52,102 bases of DNA from Cytophagales bacterium. GTDB lineage: Bacteria; Bacteroidota; Bacteroidia; Cytophagales; Bernardetiaceae. The DNA lies in assembly GCA_013299045.1 (NCBI GenBank), contig JAAFJX010000028.1, positions 1-52,102 on the forward strand, written 5' to 3'. Each line of letters begins with the position of its first letter. Position 1 is the first letter of the stretch. This document shows, in pieces, positions 36,250-45,600 of the stretch. Position numbers and translations under genes: made by a program. The notes beneath the pieces were generated by a model that searched no databases, was not told where the DNA came from, and saw nothing but the letters and a program-made list of their open reading frames with translations.

Positions 36250-36793
36250 AGTCCTCTCCGAAAATACATCTAAGGTGTTTACTATCAGTAAATTAAACAA
36301 GAGTTTCATCTTTAAAATCTCTTAGATTTTAGCCTATTTTGTTAAATAACTGGCAAAATCTCAAGGGCTTTTTTAGTCCTGCACTGCCTCGCATCAGACA
36401 AAAGCGAATGGCTCAAATGTCAGAGGGTGAGATTTTCTGTGTAACTCTGTTTTGTAAGAGAATGAATCAAAGAAAAAGCCATTCGCTGTTTTAGATGAAA
36501 AAAAGCTATTTTTCCATCTAAATTGGCCTTTTGCGAGGCTTGATTTTTTTGTTATGCCCTACGGTCAAAACTTTCAGCTCGCGCTTCAGTGCTGCATCAA
36601 GGCAAAAAGTAGAGAGAAAAAGCCTAAAAAATTATATCAATCAATTGATGTGCTTGTTCTTATCCAGACTTTTTAAGGGATAACTAAATAAATTCAATCA
36701 TTCATAAAGAATAACTTATTGCCTTTTTAAGGGACAACTAAATAAATTCAATCATTCATAAAGAATAACTTATTGCCTTTTTAAGGGACGACT
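36250..36793 (-). mobile_element. MITE-like element, copy 3, inverted, with expanded end
   Basis: Reverse orientation relative to copies 1 and 2. The genomic left edge AGTCCTCTCCGAAAAT corresponds to the family's right end; the genomic right edge ends ...GGGACGACT at 36793, the family's left end. ATCT (36246-36249) and ATGT (36794-36797) may be a mutated 4-bp target duplication. The nested hairpin core is intact. The family-left end has been expanded: a 54-bp unit occurs in tandem (see the repeat entry), with progressive terminal forms GGGATAACT, GGGACAACT and GGGACGACT, the outermost matching the family consensus. Confidence 0.82.
36670..36793. repeat. 54-bp tandem duplication at the MITE end
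   Basis: The segment TTTTTAAGGG recurs at 36670, 36724 and 36778, a period of exactly 54 bp. Two full units are nearly identical (one difference seen in the GGGA-C/T-AACT part), followed by a third partial end. Each unit carries a terminal-repeat-like sequence plus AAATAAATTCAATCATTC spacer DNA. Confidence 0.9.
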
Positions 36794-36887
36794 ATGTAGT
36801 CCACCACTCGTTTTAATCAGAAAGATGCTTTTTTCTCACAGATGACCAAACACCTGTACCAAAGGCTTTTCAGTTTTGTTACCCCTA

Positions 36888-38150
36888 TTAGTTACCGCTG
36901 GCATCTACCTTAACAACAAGCATTTCTACGCTTTTGTCGTCAGCCAGCTCATCTGTATAGCCCCCTATAATGAAGCCGCCATCTTTAGTAAGCGCTATTC
37001 CTTTAGCGACTTGTGATTTATTACCGCCAATCCTTTTATCAAAAACCATATCGCCTTTTGATGATATCTTTACGATAAGGATGTTCTGACCAAGCGGGCT
37101 TTTGTTCTCTCCATACTCGTCAGCTTCATAAATATCAGTGTATCCTGCTGCCACTACGTCGCCGTTGGGGGTCATTTTAAGGTCAAATATTTCGTCTGTG
37201 CTAAGCCCGCCAATTACCTTATCCCATTTTTTGCCGCCATTTTTATCTATTTTCATAATCCAGGCATCGTGGCTGCCTTCTGCATAAGTGTAAGTATAAC
37301 CACCCAATATAAAGTCGCCTTCGGGTGTTTCGCATACCGAGTTACCCATTTCATTATCGCCACCTCCAAAGTTTTTTTCAAAGGTTTTGTTGCCGTCTTT
37401 ATCAATTTTTACGAGGAACATATCCCATTTGCCTTTGTCGCCAGAACTGATAACTTCTATGCTGCCAATGATGGCGAATCCACCGTCTTTGAGAGCAATC
37501 ACTTGATGTGCTTGTTCGGCAGTGGCATTACCAATTTTTTTATCCCATACTTTATTGCCTTTGGCATCAACTTTTACAACCATGATGTCGCTTTTAGCGC
37601 CGCTAATTGGCGAGCTAGTGCCTACAACTATGAAGCCGCCGTCTGGGGCTTCTACAACTGAAGCAGCCTCCGCAATGGTTTCTTTGCTGCCAAATGTTTT
37701 CTCCCATACTTTTGAACCAGATTTATCGGTATAAACTATATACATCTCCTTCATGTCTGGCCCGGCACCATAAGAATCAGAGTAGCCAGCAAACAGAAAG
37801 TCGCCGTTTGAAGTTTCAAGGCCGCAGAAACCCTCCTCGCTTTCGTCAGCACCATAGTTTTTGTTCCATATAACATCGCCATTTTCGCTTACCATAACCG
37901 CATTGAGGTTCATATCGCCCGAACCATAAGAGTCTGAACGCCCTATCAAGATATATGAACCAGTTTTACTTTTGACAATAGTACTGGCTGCATCAAAACC
38001 CTTAGCGCCAATCACTTTATAGACTTGTTTTGGGGCTATGTTTTGGTCATTAGGTATTGTACTTGAGTTGGGCAGCCTTATAGCGCTCATGCCCAAGAGC
38101 GATGCACTCAGGCCGAGTGTAGCGAATGCGTTGAGAGTAAACCAAGTCAT
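36888..38150 (-). CDS. Secreted beta-propeller-like repeat protein
   Basis: 420 residues. A hydrophobic start (MTWFTLNAFATLGLSASLLGM) looks like a signal or anchor. The rest is about seven repeats of roughly 50-55 residues with the pattern Asp-Gly-Gly-Phe-x-x-x-Gly-x-(Tyr/Thr)...Asp-(Ile/Met)-x-Val-Val-Lys-Val-Asp-x-x-Gly-x-x-x-Trp-(Asp/Glu)-Lys-x-(Ile/Phe)-Gly, for example GGFIVVGTSS, SDIMVVKVDAKGNKVWDKKIG and DMFLVKIDKDGNKTFEKNFG. Seven such units suggest a closed seven-bladed propeller. The Asp-x-Asp-Gly-Asn/Lys loops could bind calcium. Many Bacteroidota relatives carry a C-terminal sorting domain; this one ends after the last blade. Confidence 0.7.
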   Translation of the reverse strand: MTWFTLNAFATLGLSASLLGMSAIRLPNSSTIPNDQNIAPKQVYKVIGAKGFDAASTIVKSKTGSYILIGRSDSYGSGDMNLNAVMVSENGDVIWNKNYGADESEEGFCGLETSNGDFLFAGYSDSYGAGPDMKEMYIVYTDKSGSKVWEKTFGSKETIAEAASVVEAPDGGFIVVGTSSPISGAKSDIMVVKVDAKGNKVWDKKIGNATAEQAHQVIALKDGGFAIIGSIEVISSGDKGKWDMFLVKIDKDGNKTFEKNFGGGDNEMGNSVCETPEGDFILGGYTYTYAEGSHDAWIMKIDKNGGKKWDKVIGGLSTDEIFDLKMTPNGDVVAAGYTDIYEADEYGENKSPLGQNILIVKISSKGDMVFDKRIGGNKSQVAKGIALTKDGGFIIGGYTDELADDKSVEMLVVKVDASGN

Positions 38151-38517
38151 AAAATTTTAACTTTTGCAGATGTAAATGGAAGGACTAATCCGATATTGTG
38201 AGTAAACAAATACAAATCAAATTTGATAAAGAGTTCTCGTTGTCTGTTTTTATGCCTTTTTTAGACCAAACCAAGAAAATAACGTTGTAAAATTACAGAA
38301 AATTGAACTCAAATATCAAAAAAGGTATCCTTTTTTTATTATAGATACAATTAGTGTGCCTTTTCATATTACTAAGCGGATATTTATGTATCCTTTAAGA
38401 AGGGTTTAACATTTCATTTAACTCTGAGGTAAGGCTGCTTTAAGCCAACAACTCTGCCTTTATTGCAAAATTCTGTGAATTGTGCTTGGCTCGTTTGGTT
38501 CATCACCGAACAACAAG
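38151..38517. other. Intergenic region upstream of the repeat protein
   Basis: 367 bp, strongly AT-rich, between two minus-strand genes. No coding potential beyond a shadow frame; it should contain the promoter of the propeller gene. No structured RNA recognised. Confidence 0.35.
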
Positions 38518-39048
38518 TCAGTCTTTGTTTTCAGTGCTGGCCGAAGTATCAATGCTCAAAAGATGCACGACTATTATCAAAATACCTGTTAAAACCAACG
38601 CCGCTAGTTCAAAAACAAGTAGATGATTGTTTACCATTGTGCTTCCTACTTCTAGGAGCGGGTTCATAGGCTTGCTTAAGTGTTTGATTTTCGGAGTTTG
38701 ACTGCCGACTTGTGAATAAGCCCATAGAAAGCCCAAAGCAATAGGAAAGGCCGAAAATAACAACTTCCATGGCGCAACATTCGCAACAAATTCTGTGCCC
38801 TGCTCCGTGGATTTATTCAAACCAAGCGCTATCAAAACAACTAGACCGCTAGCAGTAACAAGAAGCAGCGTAAAAGCAGCTACATCTGCTCCTATGCTTA
38901 GCTGAACCACCACCAGCACACACACCGCAAACAAAAAATTGAATAGCAAACTTAACAGTTGCTTGCTATATGCCATACGATAAGCCTGCACGCATAGCCC
39001 CATACCGAGCAGAAGCGCTAAACTATTTTCAACTAAAAAAGCAAGCAT
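38518..39048 (-). CDS. NuoJ-like membrane protein (divergent complex I subunit J)
   Basis: 176 residues with five hydrophobic segments (about 4-22, 29-52, 54-74, 92-110, 142-165). The order and the last helix fit NADH-quinone oxidoreductase subunit J: a stretch LLSLLFNFLFAVCVLVVVQLSIGADVAAFTLLLVTASGLVVLIALG would be TM2-TM3, with the final MNPLLEVGSTMVNNHLLVFELAALVLTGILI matching the C-terminal NuoJ pattern Leu-Gly-x-x-Leu-x-x-x-Tyr/His-Leu-Leu-x-Phe-Glu-x-Ala. No other nuo gene adjoins, so the call rests on pattern only. A generic four/five-helix protein is the alternative. Confidence 0.5.
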   Translation of the reverse strand: MLAFLVENSLALLLGMGLCVQAYRMAYSKQLLSLLFNFLFAVCVLVVVQLSIGADVAAFTLLLVTASGLVVLIALGLNKSTEQGTEFVANVAPWKLLFSAFPIALGFLWAYSQVGSQTPKIKHLSKPMNPLLEVGSTMVNNHLLVFELAALVLTGILIIVVHLLSIDTSASTENKD

Positions 39049-39180
39049 AGAGATTAACTGAATAGGCTGATGATGACCACAAAATTACGATAAACCACGT
39101 ATCTTTGTGCAGTCTATAAAAAAATAATGGCCATTGGTGAAGTTCAGGAATAGGCTTTTTTACTTTACAATAAGCTATCA

Positions 39181-39188
39181 TATATTTG
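39181..39188 (+). promoter_or_regulatory. Possible -7 box of the YARHG gene
   Basis: TATATTTG is a full match to TAnnTTTG and lies 39 bp before the ATG at 39228. No clear TTG at the -33 position. Confidence 0.4.
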
Positions 39189-39227
39189 CGTAGATATTCA
39201 TCTTTAAATTTAAACAAAAACAGAAAT

Positions 39228-39593
39228 ATGAAACTCTTAGTTTTGAGCCTATTCTTACTGACTGCTAGTCATGCTACCAAAGCAATAGAAACAAACACCC
39301 CGCTTTGTTTTTGGCAGAATGCTACACAACACGACTTCCCGGGCAAGTATCCCTATACGGCCACCCGCGTTTTGAAGGCCGCTGAGTTGCAGCGCATGAG
39401 CAAAGATGAGCTTCGCATTATGCGCAACGAAATTTATGCGCGTTATGGAATGATATTTAAAACTCCTTTGATGAAAAGCTATTTTTCTAATGTAGATGGA
39501 TACAATCCTCGTTTTGAAGATGTATCTAAAAAGCTAAATAAAATAGAAAATCAGAATGTGAGCATTATAAAGGGTGTGGAAGATAAAAAATAG
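39228..39593 (+). CDS. Secreted YARHG-domain protein
   Basis: Start at 39228 gives 121 residues with signal MKLLVLSLFLLTASHATKA. After a short linker the YARHG domain runs from about residue 55: LQRMSKDELRIMRNEIYARYGMIF, then MKSYFSNVDGYNPRFED. The family name motif Tyr-Ala-Arg-His-Gly appears here as YARYG. YARHG domains are extracytoplasmic and of unknown binding function, common in Bacteroidota. The gene is isolated between divergent and convergent neighbours. Confidence 0.88.
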   Translation: MKLLVLSLFLLTASHATKAIETNTPLCFWQNATQHDFPGKYPYTATRVLKAAELQRMSKDELRIMRNEIYARYGMIFKTPLMKSYFSNVDGYNPRFEDVSKKLNKIENQNVSIIKGVEDKK

Positions 39594-39688
39594 GCTCTTC
39601 TATTCTTAAAGTATTAGCCTCAAAAGGCAAGAGATGGTATCCCAAAACCCTTTCTTGCCTTCTTTTTTTGTTGAGCAGTTAGGGTCTT

Positions 39689-40324
39689 TTATACATACTC
39701 CACGAACTGCGAAAAATCGCCTAAGCCTTGCCTAAATACTTCAAAACTACCATCTAGGCCGCTCACTACCGTAGAAGGTACATGACCGCCTATGCCGCTG
39801 TCAATCACAATATCTACCAAGCCTTCATAAACATCACAAATATCGTAGGGGTCAGTGAGATACTCCATCAAATCATCATTTTGTTTGACCGAAGTTGTCA
39901 GAATAGGATTACCCAATCTATGAACAATGGCGCGCGGTACGTTATGAGCTGGCACGCGAATTCCCACCTGTTTCTTGCGGTTATCCATTATTTTGGGTAC
40001 TTCTGGACTAGCCTCCAAAATGAAGGTATAGGGGCCTGGAAGTGCTTTTTTCATGACCTTAAAAACTGCATTGCTAACATTACGGGCATATTTACTTAGG
40101 TCGCTCAGGTCATAACAGATAAAAGATAAATGCAACTTTTTAGGGTCAATGCCTTTAATCTTACAGAGTTTTTGTATCGCTTTAGGATTGTAGAGGTCGC
40201 AGCCCAAGCCATAGACAGTATCCGTGGCATAAATGATAAGACCGCCGCGCCTGAGACAATCTACAACTTTATCCAAATTACGCTCTTGTGGATTATCAGG
40301 GTGTATGGCGAGTAGCTCTGTCAT
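39689..40324 (-). CDS. YrdC/Sua5/YciO-family protein (threonylcarbamoyl-AMP synthase-like)
   Basis: Start at 40324 (MTELLAIHPDNPQERNLDKV) gives 211 residues; an ATG 30 bp upstream is less likely. The signature GGLIIYATDTVYGLGCDL is followed by KIKGIDPKKLHLSFICYDL, then PGPYTFILEA and GIRVPAHNVP, the YrdC fold that binds ATP and threonine/bicarbonate. True TsaC/Sua5 enzymes make the precursor of t6A37 in tRNA. The form without the C-terminal Sua5 domain and with PKK-LHLSF, in place of the usual K-R-P(S/T), is the YciO-like subgroup often found in Bacteroidota, whose exact activity is less certain. I leave the symbol open. Confidence 0.85.
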   Translation of the reverse strand: MTELLAIHPDNPQERNLDKVVDCLRRGGLIIYATDTVYGLGCDLYNPKAIQKLCKIKGIDPKKLHLSFICYDLSDLSKYARNVSNAVFKVMKKALPGPYTFILEASPEVPKIMDNRKKQVGIRVPAHNVPRAIVHRLGNPILTTSVKQNDDLMEYLTDPYDICDVYEGLVDIVIDSGIGGHVPSTVVSGLDGSFEVFRQGLGDFSQFVEYV

Positions 40325-40564
40325 TTTTTTAGGATAGCTGGGTGATGTAGTCAATTAACGACAAGTATAGGGAGATTTGCATAAAAAACAAAAAGAATTG
40401 ACGATAAATATAACTATTTAGTCTTCCCTTAATTTGAGTTTTTTAAGTTCTAATTGCCCTCTTTTAAGCCTTGTAGATAACCTTTTCCCGCGTTTTTAAA
40501 TAACTTTTTGCCAAATGCCTCATGCCTGGCCTTTTCAATATTTCTTCTTTTTCTACAATTCTAT

Positions 40565-40660
40565 TGGGGCGTTCCCGCTTCGCGGTCGTTCGTCTTTGGG
40601 CTTCGCTTCGCTTCGGTGCTACGCACTAAACCCGCCGCCTCTCTAACGCAGATACAGGCC
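40565..40660. repeat. GC-rich REP-like block
   Basis: Roughly 95 bp far richer in GC than its surroundings. It contains GCTTCGCGG with its near complement and three CTTCG units in a row (GGGCTTCGCTTCGCTTCGG). The look is that of short palindromic extragenic repeats reported in Bacteroidota and cyanobacterial genomes, but only one copy is in this window. Confidence 0.45.
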
Positions 40661-40676
40661 AATAGACGTACTAAAT

Positions 40677-40696
40677 AGTCGTCCCTTAAAAAGTCC
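40677..40696 (+). repeat. Solo MITE left end
   Basis: AGTCGTCCCTTAAAAAGTCC equals the left end of copies 1 and 4. Similarity stops within about 20 bp, so this is either a remnant or the outer edge of a decayed copy. A right-end-like AGTCTTCCCTTAA lies 257 bp upstream at 40420. Confidence 0.7.
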
Positions 40697-40839
40697 AGAG
40701 TGTGCATTTTTTAGAATGCCTTATCGCGGTTGAAATTAAGTTATGCAAAATAAGACGCTAAAAGTTTGATTAATTCCATAAAAAGGTGTAAAATTGCACA
40801 ACCAAAATGCCGTTTGTTCCGTTAAAACCTTTGTGCGTG

Positions 40840-41187
40840 ATGCAAGTCGTTACAACCACCGAAGAGGATTTCTATCTCTTGACTCTGGAAGGAGATTTAG
40901 ATGCCGTTTCTGCTATTAATCTAGATGATGCCATTGAGAATGCTCTCAAAGCAAAACACAAACATTTGTTAGTGGATTGTCATCGTCTCAACTACATTTC
41001 TTCGCCCGGTGTGGGGGTGTTTACCTCTCGCTTAGAAGATTGTGAGCGCCTCAAAATCAAACTCATTACGTTTGGTTTGAGCATTAAAATACTAAAAGTA
41101 TTTCAAATTTTAGGCTTAGATAAGTTGCTGACCATAGTACCTACGCTAACAGATGCCCAAAAACTCATAACGAATGCCGAGCATTAA
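40840..41187 (+). CDS. STAS-domain anti-sigma-factor antagonist
   Basis: Start at 40840 (MQVVTTTEEDFYLLTLEGDL) gives 115 residues and fits the family better than the in-frame ATG at 40807. The fold markers are LEGDLDAVSAINLDDAIENAL and the phosphorylation loop LNYISSPGVGVF, in which Ser55 matches SpoIIAA Ser58. Such proteins bind an anti-sigma kinase and release sigma when unphosphorylated. The next gene overlaps by 14 bp and is the expected kinase. No sigma factor or PP2C phosphatase is adjacent. MITE ends lie just upstream of the promoter region. Confidence 0.85.
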   Translation: MQVVTTTEEDFYLLTLEGDLDAVSAINLDDAIENALKAKHKHLLVDCHRLNYISSPGVGVFTSRLEDCERLKIKLITFGLSIKILKVFQILGLDKLLTIVPTLTDAQKLITNAEH

Positions 41188-41626
41188 GATAACATATCTA
41201 AATACCCAACTCAAAAAAGTTCGCGATTTTATTGAGAGTACGCTTGTACCCTATCAAATTGACCCTGTACACATCAACCTTGTATCCATTGCTGTAGAAG
41301 AGATTTGTAGCAATGCTATTGAGCACTCCGACCTCCAAGACCACACCAAAGATTTTATCAATATTACCATTTATCCGCACGTTGAGGGTGAAATGGCGCG
41401 CTTAGATGTTGAAATTATAGATTGCAACCGCAACTTTTTTAGTTTAGAGAATTATGACACGCCCGATATTCATAAAATTGTTCAGGACAAACGCAGCGGC
41501 GGTATTGGGCTTATTTTAGTGAAGCATATTGCCCAAGAAATCAATTTCAAAAGAGAGGCAGAACACAACATCTGCCAATTTTCTACGCGTGTGCCAGTAG
41601 AAAGTGTACCCAAGCCTAAGAGTTAG
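41174..41626 (+). CDS. Anti-sigma-factor serine kinase (RsbW/SpoIIAB-type HATPase)
   Basis: 150 residues. GHKL ATPase with N-box VEEICSNAIEHS (Glu42-Glu43 and Asn47 positions), a D-x-G-type strand VEIIDCN where the usual Asp-x-Gly is altered to Asp-Cys-Asn, and the G2 loop SGGIGLILVKHI. It begins inside the stop of the STAS gene (14-bp overlap), so the two are co-translated as a partner-switching module. The altered strand may change nucleotide contacts but the remaining boxes suggest an active kinase. Its sigma target is not in the window. Confidence 0.85.
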   Translation: MPSIKITYLNTQLKKVRDFIESTLVPYQIDPVHINLVSIAVEEICSNAIEHSDLQDHTKDFINITIYPHVEGEMARLDVEIIDCNRNFFSLENYDTPDIHKIVQDKRSGGIGLILVKHIAQEINFKREAEHNICQFSTRVPVESVPKPKS

Positions 41627-41628
41627 CG

Positions 41629-42459
41629 CTAATTTTTGTCCTTAATTGTTCTTAAACCTCTATCCACGATTCTGATAGTATGAGGGCTGCTGCTTTCTCT
41701 GAGCCATTGCGCACAAAGCTCCCTCACAAAAGCAGGGCTGGACTTAGCCGAATCATTGAGCCAGTTGCCAACGCTCAATTGCACATATCTCGCAGGGTCT
41801 TGGCAAAGGACATTCAGAATTGGTAGGGCTAGTTCGGGTTTTTCTTTGAGTGCCGCAATATGCTGACACCACACGCCCCTTGGGCGTAAACTCTCCACTG
41901 CAAAGCGCCTGATGTTTTCATCTTTGCTCAATGCCCAAACACTTAATTTTTGAATACTCAAAGCCAACTCTGCCGCCAGATAAGGGCGCAGCGCCAACCA
42001 TGCCAGCTCCCTCACGCCAAAGTGCTTGTCTGCCGCCAATGGCTGTATAGCCTCTATCTTTTCGGCAAGCGTCCAGTCTTTGTTTTGGGCAATAAGATAA
42101 GCCGCATATCCTCTAACGGTATCGGATTGATGCTTGCTAAAGTTCTGCCTTATTTTTTGTGCCTTCGTTTTGGACACGGTAGCCAAAAATTCTACAATAA
42201 TTGGGCTTAAATGCTGATAACATTGCATGGCCGTTGGTTTTTTTAGTTGCAGTATGCACGCTTTGAGATGAGGATACAAGGCTTCTACTTCCAACTCTTT
42301 GCAAACTACCTTTAGCAAATGTTGGTGGCTAATGGCCAGCCATTCTATCAAATTGGCACTTTCTAAAACCCCTGTATCCAAGAGAGACAATACTTCTGCT
42401 GGTATATCCTTGAGCTTGGTTGCACCTTTACGATTTTTGAGGATTTCTAAGTTATCCAT
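41629..42459 (-). CDS. HEAT-repeat protein, DNA-alkylation-repair family (AlkC/AlkD-like)
   Basis: 276 residues, all-helical. The central helices carry FSKHQSDTVRGYAAYLIAQ, HFGVRELAWLALRPYL and ENIRRFAVESLRPRG, then a conserved WCQHIAALKEKPELALPIL and DPARYVQLSVGNWLNDSAKSSPAFV. That last block (Arg-Tyr-Val-x-x-Ser-Val-x-Asn-x-Leu-Asn-Asp) is the hallmark of ALK/ALP glycosylase-like HEAT proteins that remove cationic alkylpurines. It is convergent with the anti-sigma-kinase gene (2 bp between stops). The length and helix order favour AlkC-like over AlkD. Confidence 0.8.
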   Translation of the reverse strand: MDNLEILKNRKGATKLKDIPAEVLSLLDTGVLESANLIEWLAISHQHLLKVVCKELEVEALYPHLKACILQLKKPTAMQCYQHLSPIIVEFLATVSKTKAQKIRQNFSKHQSDTVRGYAAYLIAQNKDWTLAEKIEAIQPLAADKHFGVRELAWLALRPYLAAELALSIQKLSVWALSKDENIRRFAVESLRPRGVWCQHIAALKEKPELALPILNVLCQDPARYVQLSVGNWLNDSAKSSPAFVRELCAQWLRESSSPHTIRIVDRGLRTIKDKN

Positions 42460-42661
42460 AAGTTTAAAAGGAAAAGGCTTTGTATAAATCGTGTAAGCGC
42501 CTGCTTTACTGTGGCAAATATACGCATAAACGAACCATATTCAGTATTGGATTACAAGTAGTCATGGTTTTTATATGAAAGTCAGACTCGCCTGTCATTT
42601 GGCTCTCTTATCAAAAACAACTCATTTTATGCTTCTATTAAGCCATATATTTTAGGGCTAG

Positions 42662-45600
42662 CTAGAAATCATAGCCAACGCTCAAATGGTAGCGCGGCCT
42701 AAGAACTACGTCGTCCTCTAGCCCCCATGCGATGTCAAATTTAGTAAACATATTGAGTATTTTGGAGCGAAAGCCCCAGCCATAACCCACAAGAAAAGGG
42801 TCTTTGAAGTTAGAAACTTTTGCATAAAAAGGTTTTCCGCCAATTTCTACGGTGTTGAGTGCATTCTCTCGGTTAAATGGACTTGCGCCAGTCCAGGCTG
42901 AGCCTGTATCCACGAAGCCAGCTACTTGCAGGTTTTTTAAAAATCGGCTTTTAATCGTTCTGCGATAAAACTCGGGCAGCATACAAACGCGAACCTCCAT
43001 GTTGGCCTGCAAGAAACTATTGCCATTCAATTTATTCCATTCAAAACCGCGTAGAGGCATGGCATAGCGTACAAAAAGGATATCCGATTGGTCAATTTTG
43101 TAGGCTTCGGGGTCGTTTGTATTCAAAAAAAGTGGGTCTGTTCCTTGACTTTGAGGGTTTTCTTCTCCTAGAAGCCAATTATTAACTCCGCCAATGCGAT
43201 AGGATTTGGTTCGGCCACCCGCACCAAAAAAAGTACCCATTGCCAAGCGGCCTACCAGTATCAGGTCGCGCGTGAGCTGCACATAGTGGCGAGCGTCAAG
43301 ATGTAGATTCGTAAAACTCTTTTTCTGAGCGTTGAGCGCAAAGTAGTTGTCCAAAGTGGCTTTTACCTGCGTGCCTTTGCGCATATTGGGGCCAATTTCT
43401 TGGGCATTATCCAACACAAATTCAAAATTCAGGCCACTGTAAGTAACTTGTTTTGAGGCAAATGCTTGGGTAAACTGCGAAAGATTGCTGGTAGGCACAA
43501 AGCGCGTTTGAGTAGCAAAAATAGTAGCAGCTAAGCGCGAAGTAGTGCTGAAAGGATAAGAAGCGGTTGCGCTCAGTTTGTTCATAGCGTATTTTTGAAT
43601 AAAAAGCGGAGCTTCGCGTATGAGCGCCTGCCTGTCTAGCCGAAGCCTAAAGTCTGTACGTTTGGCCAAATACTGGTACTGTGCATACAGAACTCCATTT
43701 TGAAGCGTATTAAGCCCAATACTAAGTACACCAGCCTCTATTTTGTGGTTCTCACGTGAATCCGTGAGGCTACTTTCCACAAACAAACGAAAACCACGGA
43801 GGGGGTCGCTGACAAAGGAAAAAGTGGTCTGGTCAAGGTGCAATCCATTTTGATACGTTTTGTTGTTCTTTTTTGAGTGGCTGCGCTTTGATTTGTTTTT
43901 GTTATCAAAGGTATCAAATTGGTAAATTTCTTCGGCAGGTGCGCGTGTACTATCTATGCGCGGCTTGTCTTTTTCTTTTAGAACAACTTTGTCTTGTAAA
44001 AGCCTGATATAAGCCATGTTGTATTGGTCTATAATTACCTGACGCTCAGTTTTTTCGGCCATATTGCTGACCGAAAATTGATAATTTTTGAAATAAAAAA
44101 TGGTTTTTTCGGCGCGGTTGGCAGTGAGAATAGTCAAATGACCGTTTTTGTAGTCAAAAAACTCTACATCTTGCAAAAAATTGGTGAGTGGCTCTATCAG
44201 TTTCTTGTCAGATTTTAGGCTGTATATTTGAGAAATGCCGCGCTGGTCGCTCAAAAAGGCCAAACGCTTGTCGGCAATCCAAACTGGCTTTATGTTCTGC
44301 GTCATGCTATTAGAAAGTTCTTGTATGCTTGTACCCTCAAGCCTAAAAAGGTTTTGGAAGTTGAACTTGGCCTCCCCCCCTAATTTTTTGCTCAGTTCAG
44401 CTATGGATTTTACGGGGCGGTTGCTACTGAAAACAAGAGAGTTGCCATCAAAAATTGGGCTAAAATCGTCGTAAACATCATCGGTTAGCTGTTTTATTTG
44501 TTGTGTTCGGAAGCTATAGCTATACAGGTCATTCTGGCTATTTTTGGAGGCGCTCAATATGAGCGTTTGGCCGTCCGAAGAAAGCGTCATGTCGTTGATA
44601 ACTTCAAAAAAGTTAAAAGAAATTGGTTTTAGTCTTTTTCTCGCATTCAGCTTTATGTTTTGCAACTGATAACAGCCTTTTTCTAAACTAATAGCCCAAA
44701 GTTCTTGCTCATTAGCCCACGCAAAGAGAATAGGGTTAGGGATTGTTTTTTGGTTAAAAATACGATATCCGCATTTAAAAACACGCTTTTTATAACCATT
44801 AGGCATTTTTTTGATAAAAATTTCAGCCACGCCCTGTGTGCTACGAACATAAGCAAGTTGTTCGCCAGCCGGGGACAGACTAATCTGATTGATAGTTTCA
44901 TCTGCTTGTATTTTGCTCACAACAGGTATGCCATTAGGGCGCATAAGGCCTTTCTGGAAAGCAGCCACTTTGTCTGTATAAAACAATCTACAGTCGTCCA
45001 TAATGACTTCAAAGGTGTATTTGAGCGTGCCCTGAAAGGCAGAGCGCTCATTACGCACTATGCGTGTAAGGTTTAAAATGTTACTAAAGTTCATTATGCC
45101 ATGCTTCTGCACCACATAATTCCAAATGCAGATACCAATGAGTTTGGCATTGTTGTCGCGGTAGCTATCTGGTCTCATAAAACGTTTTTCGGTATAATTG
45201 GCGCGCGCAAAATTATCCATTTCACTGCTCCAGCCCTCTGCCACATAAGCCGCTGCCCCCGAAATAAACCAATCGGGTAGGTTTAGCAGATAGCTACTTC
45301 TTAAAATTTCTTTTATATTTCGGCCATACATCATCTCCATAAGTACAACATTGGCAATTTCTTGGCTTATAGCTTGTTTAAGTTTTGGCATGGAACCGCC
45401 ATAGGCTACTTCTATGAGCGACTCATTAAAATTAGAGCGCCCACTCAGCATAAAATTCTGGGTGTTGATGCCAATGTTGCTTTGAAGCATATCCTGCGGC
45501 GTGCTATACAAAAAAACCTGAATTTTTGTATACGGCGCATAACCCAAAACATCGGTAATGCGCTTTAGTTCACTCTCAGACCACCCGGTAAGTTCTTCAA

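Larger units (their letters stand above)
40325..40806. other. Intergenic region with MITE-end remnants and a GC-rich block
   Basis: 482 bp ahead of the STAS/anti-sigma-kinase pair. It carries AGTCTTCCCTTAA at 40420-40432 and AGTCGTCCCTTAAAAAGT at 40677-40694, both in the same orientation, and between them a GC-rich block (about 40565-40660). No coding frame. Confidence 0.6.

Noticed and set aside
36888-38150. Repeated DNA segments in the propeller gene
   Set aside because: Explained by seven protein repeats of about 50-55 residues; no identical direct DNA repeats.
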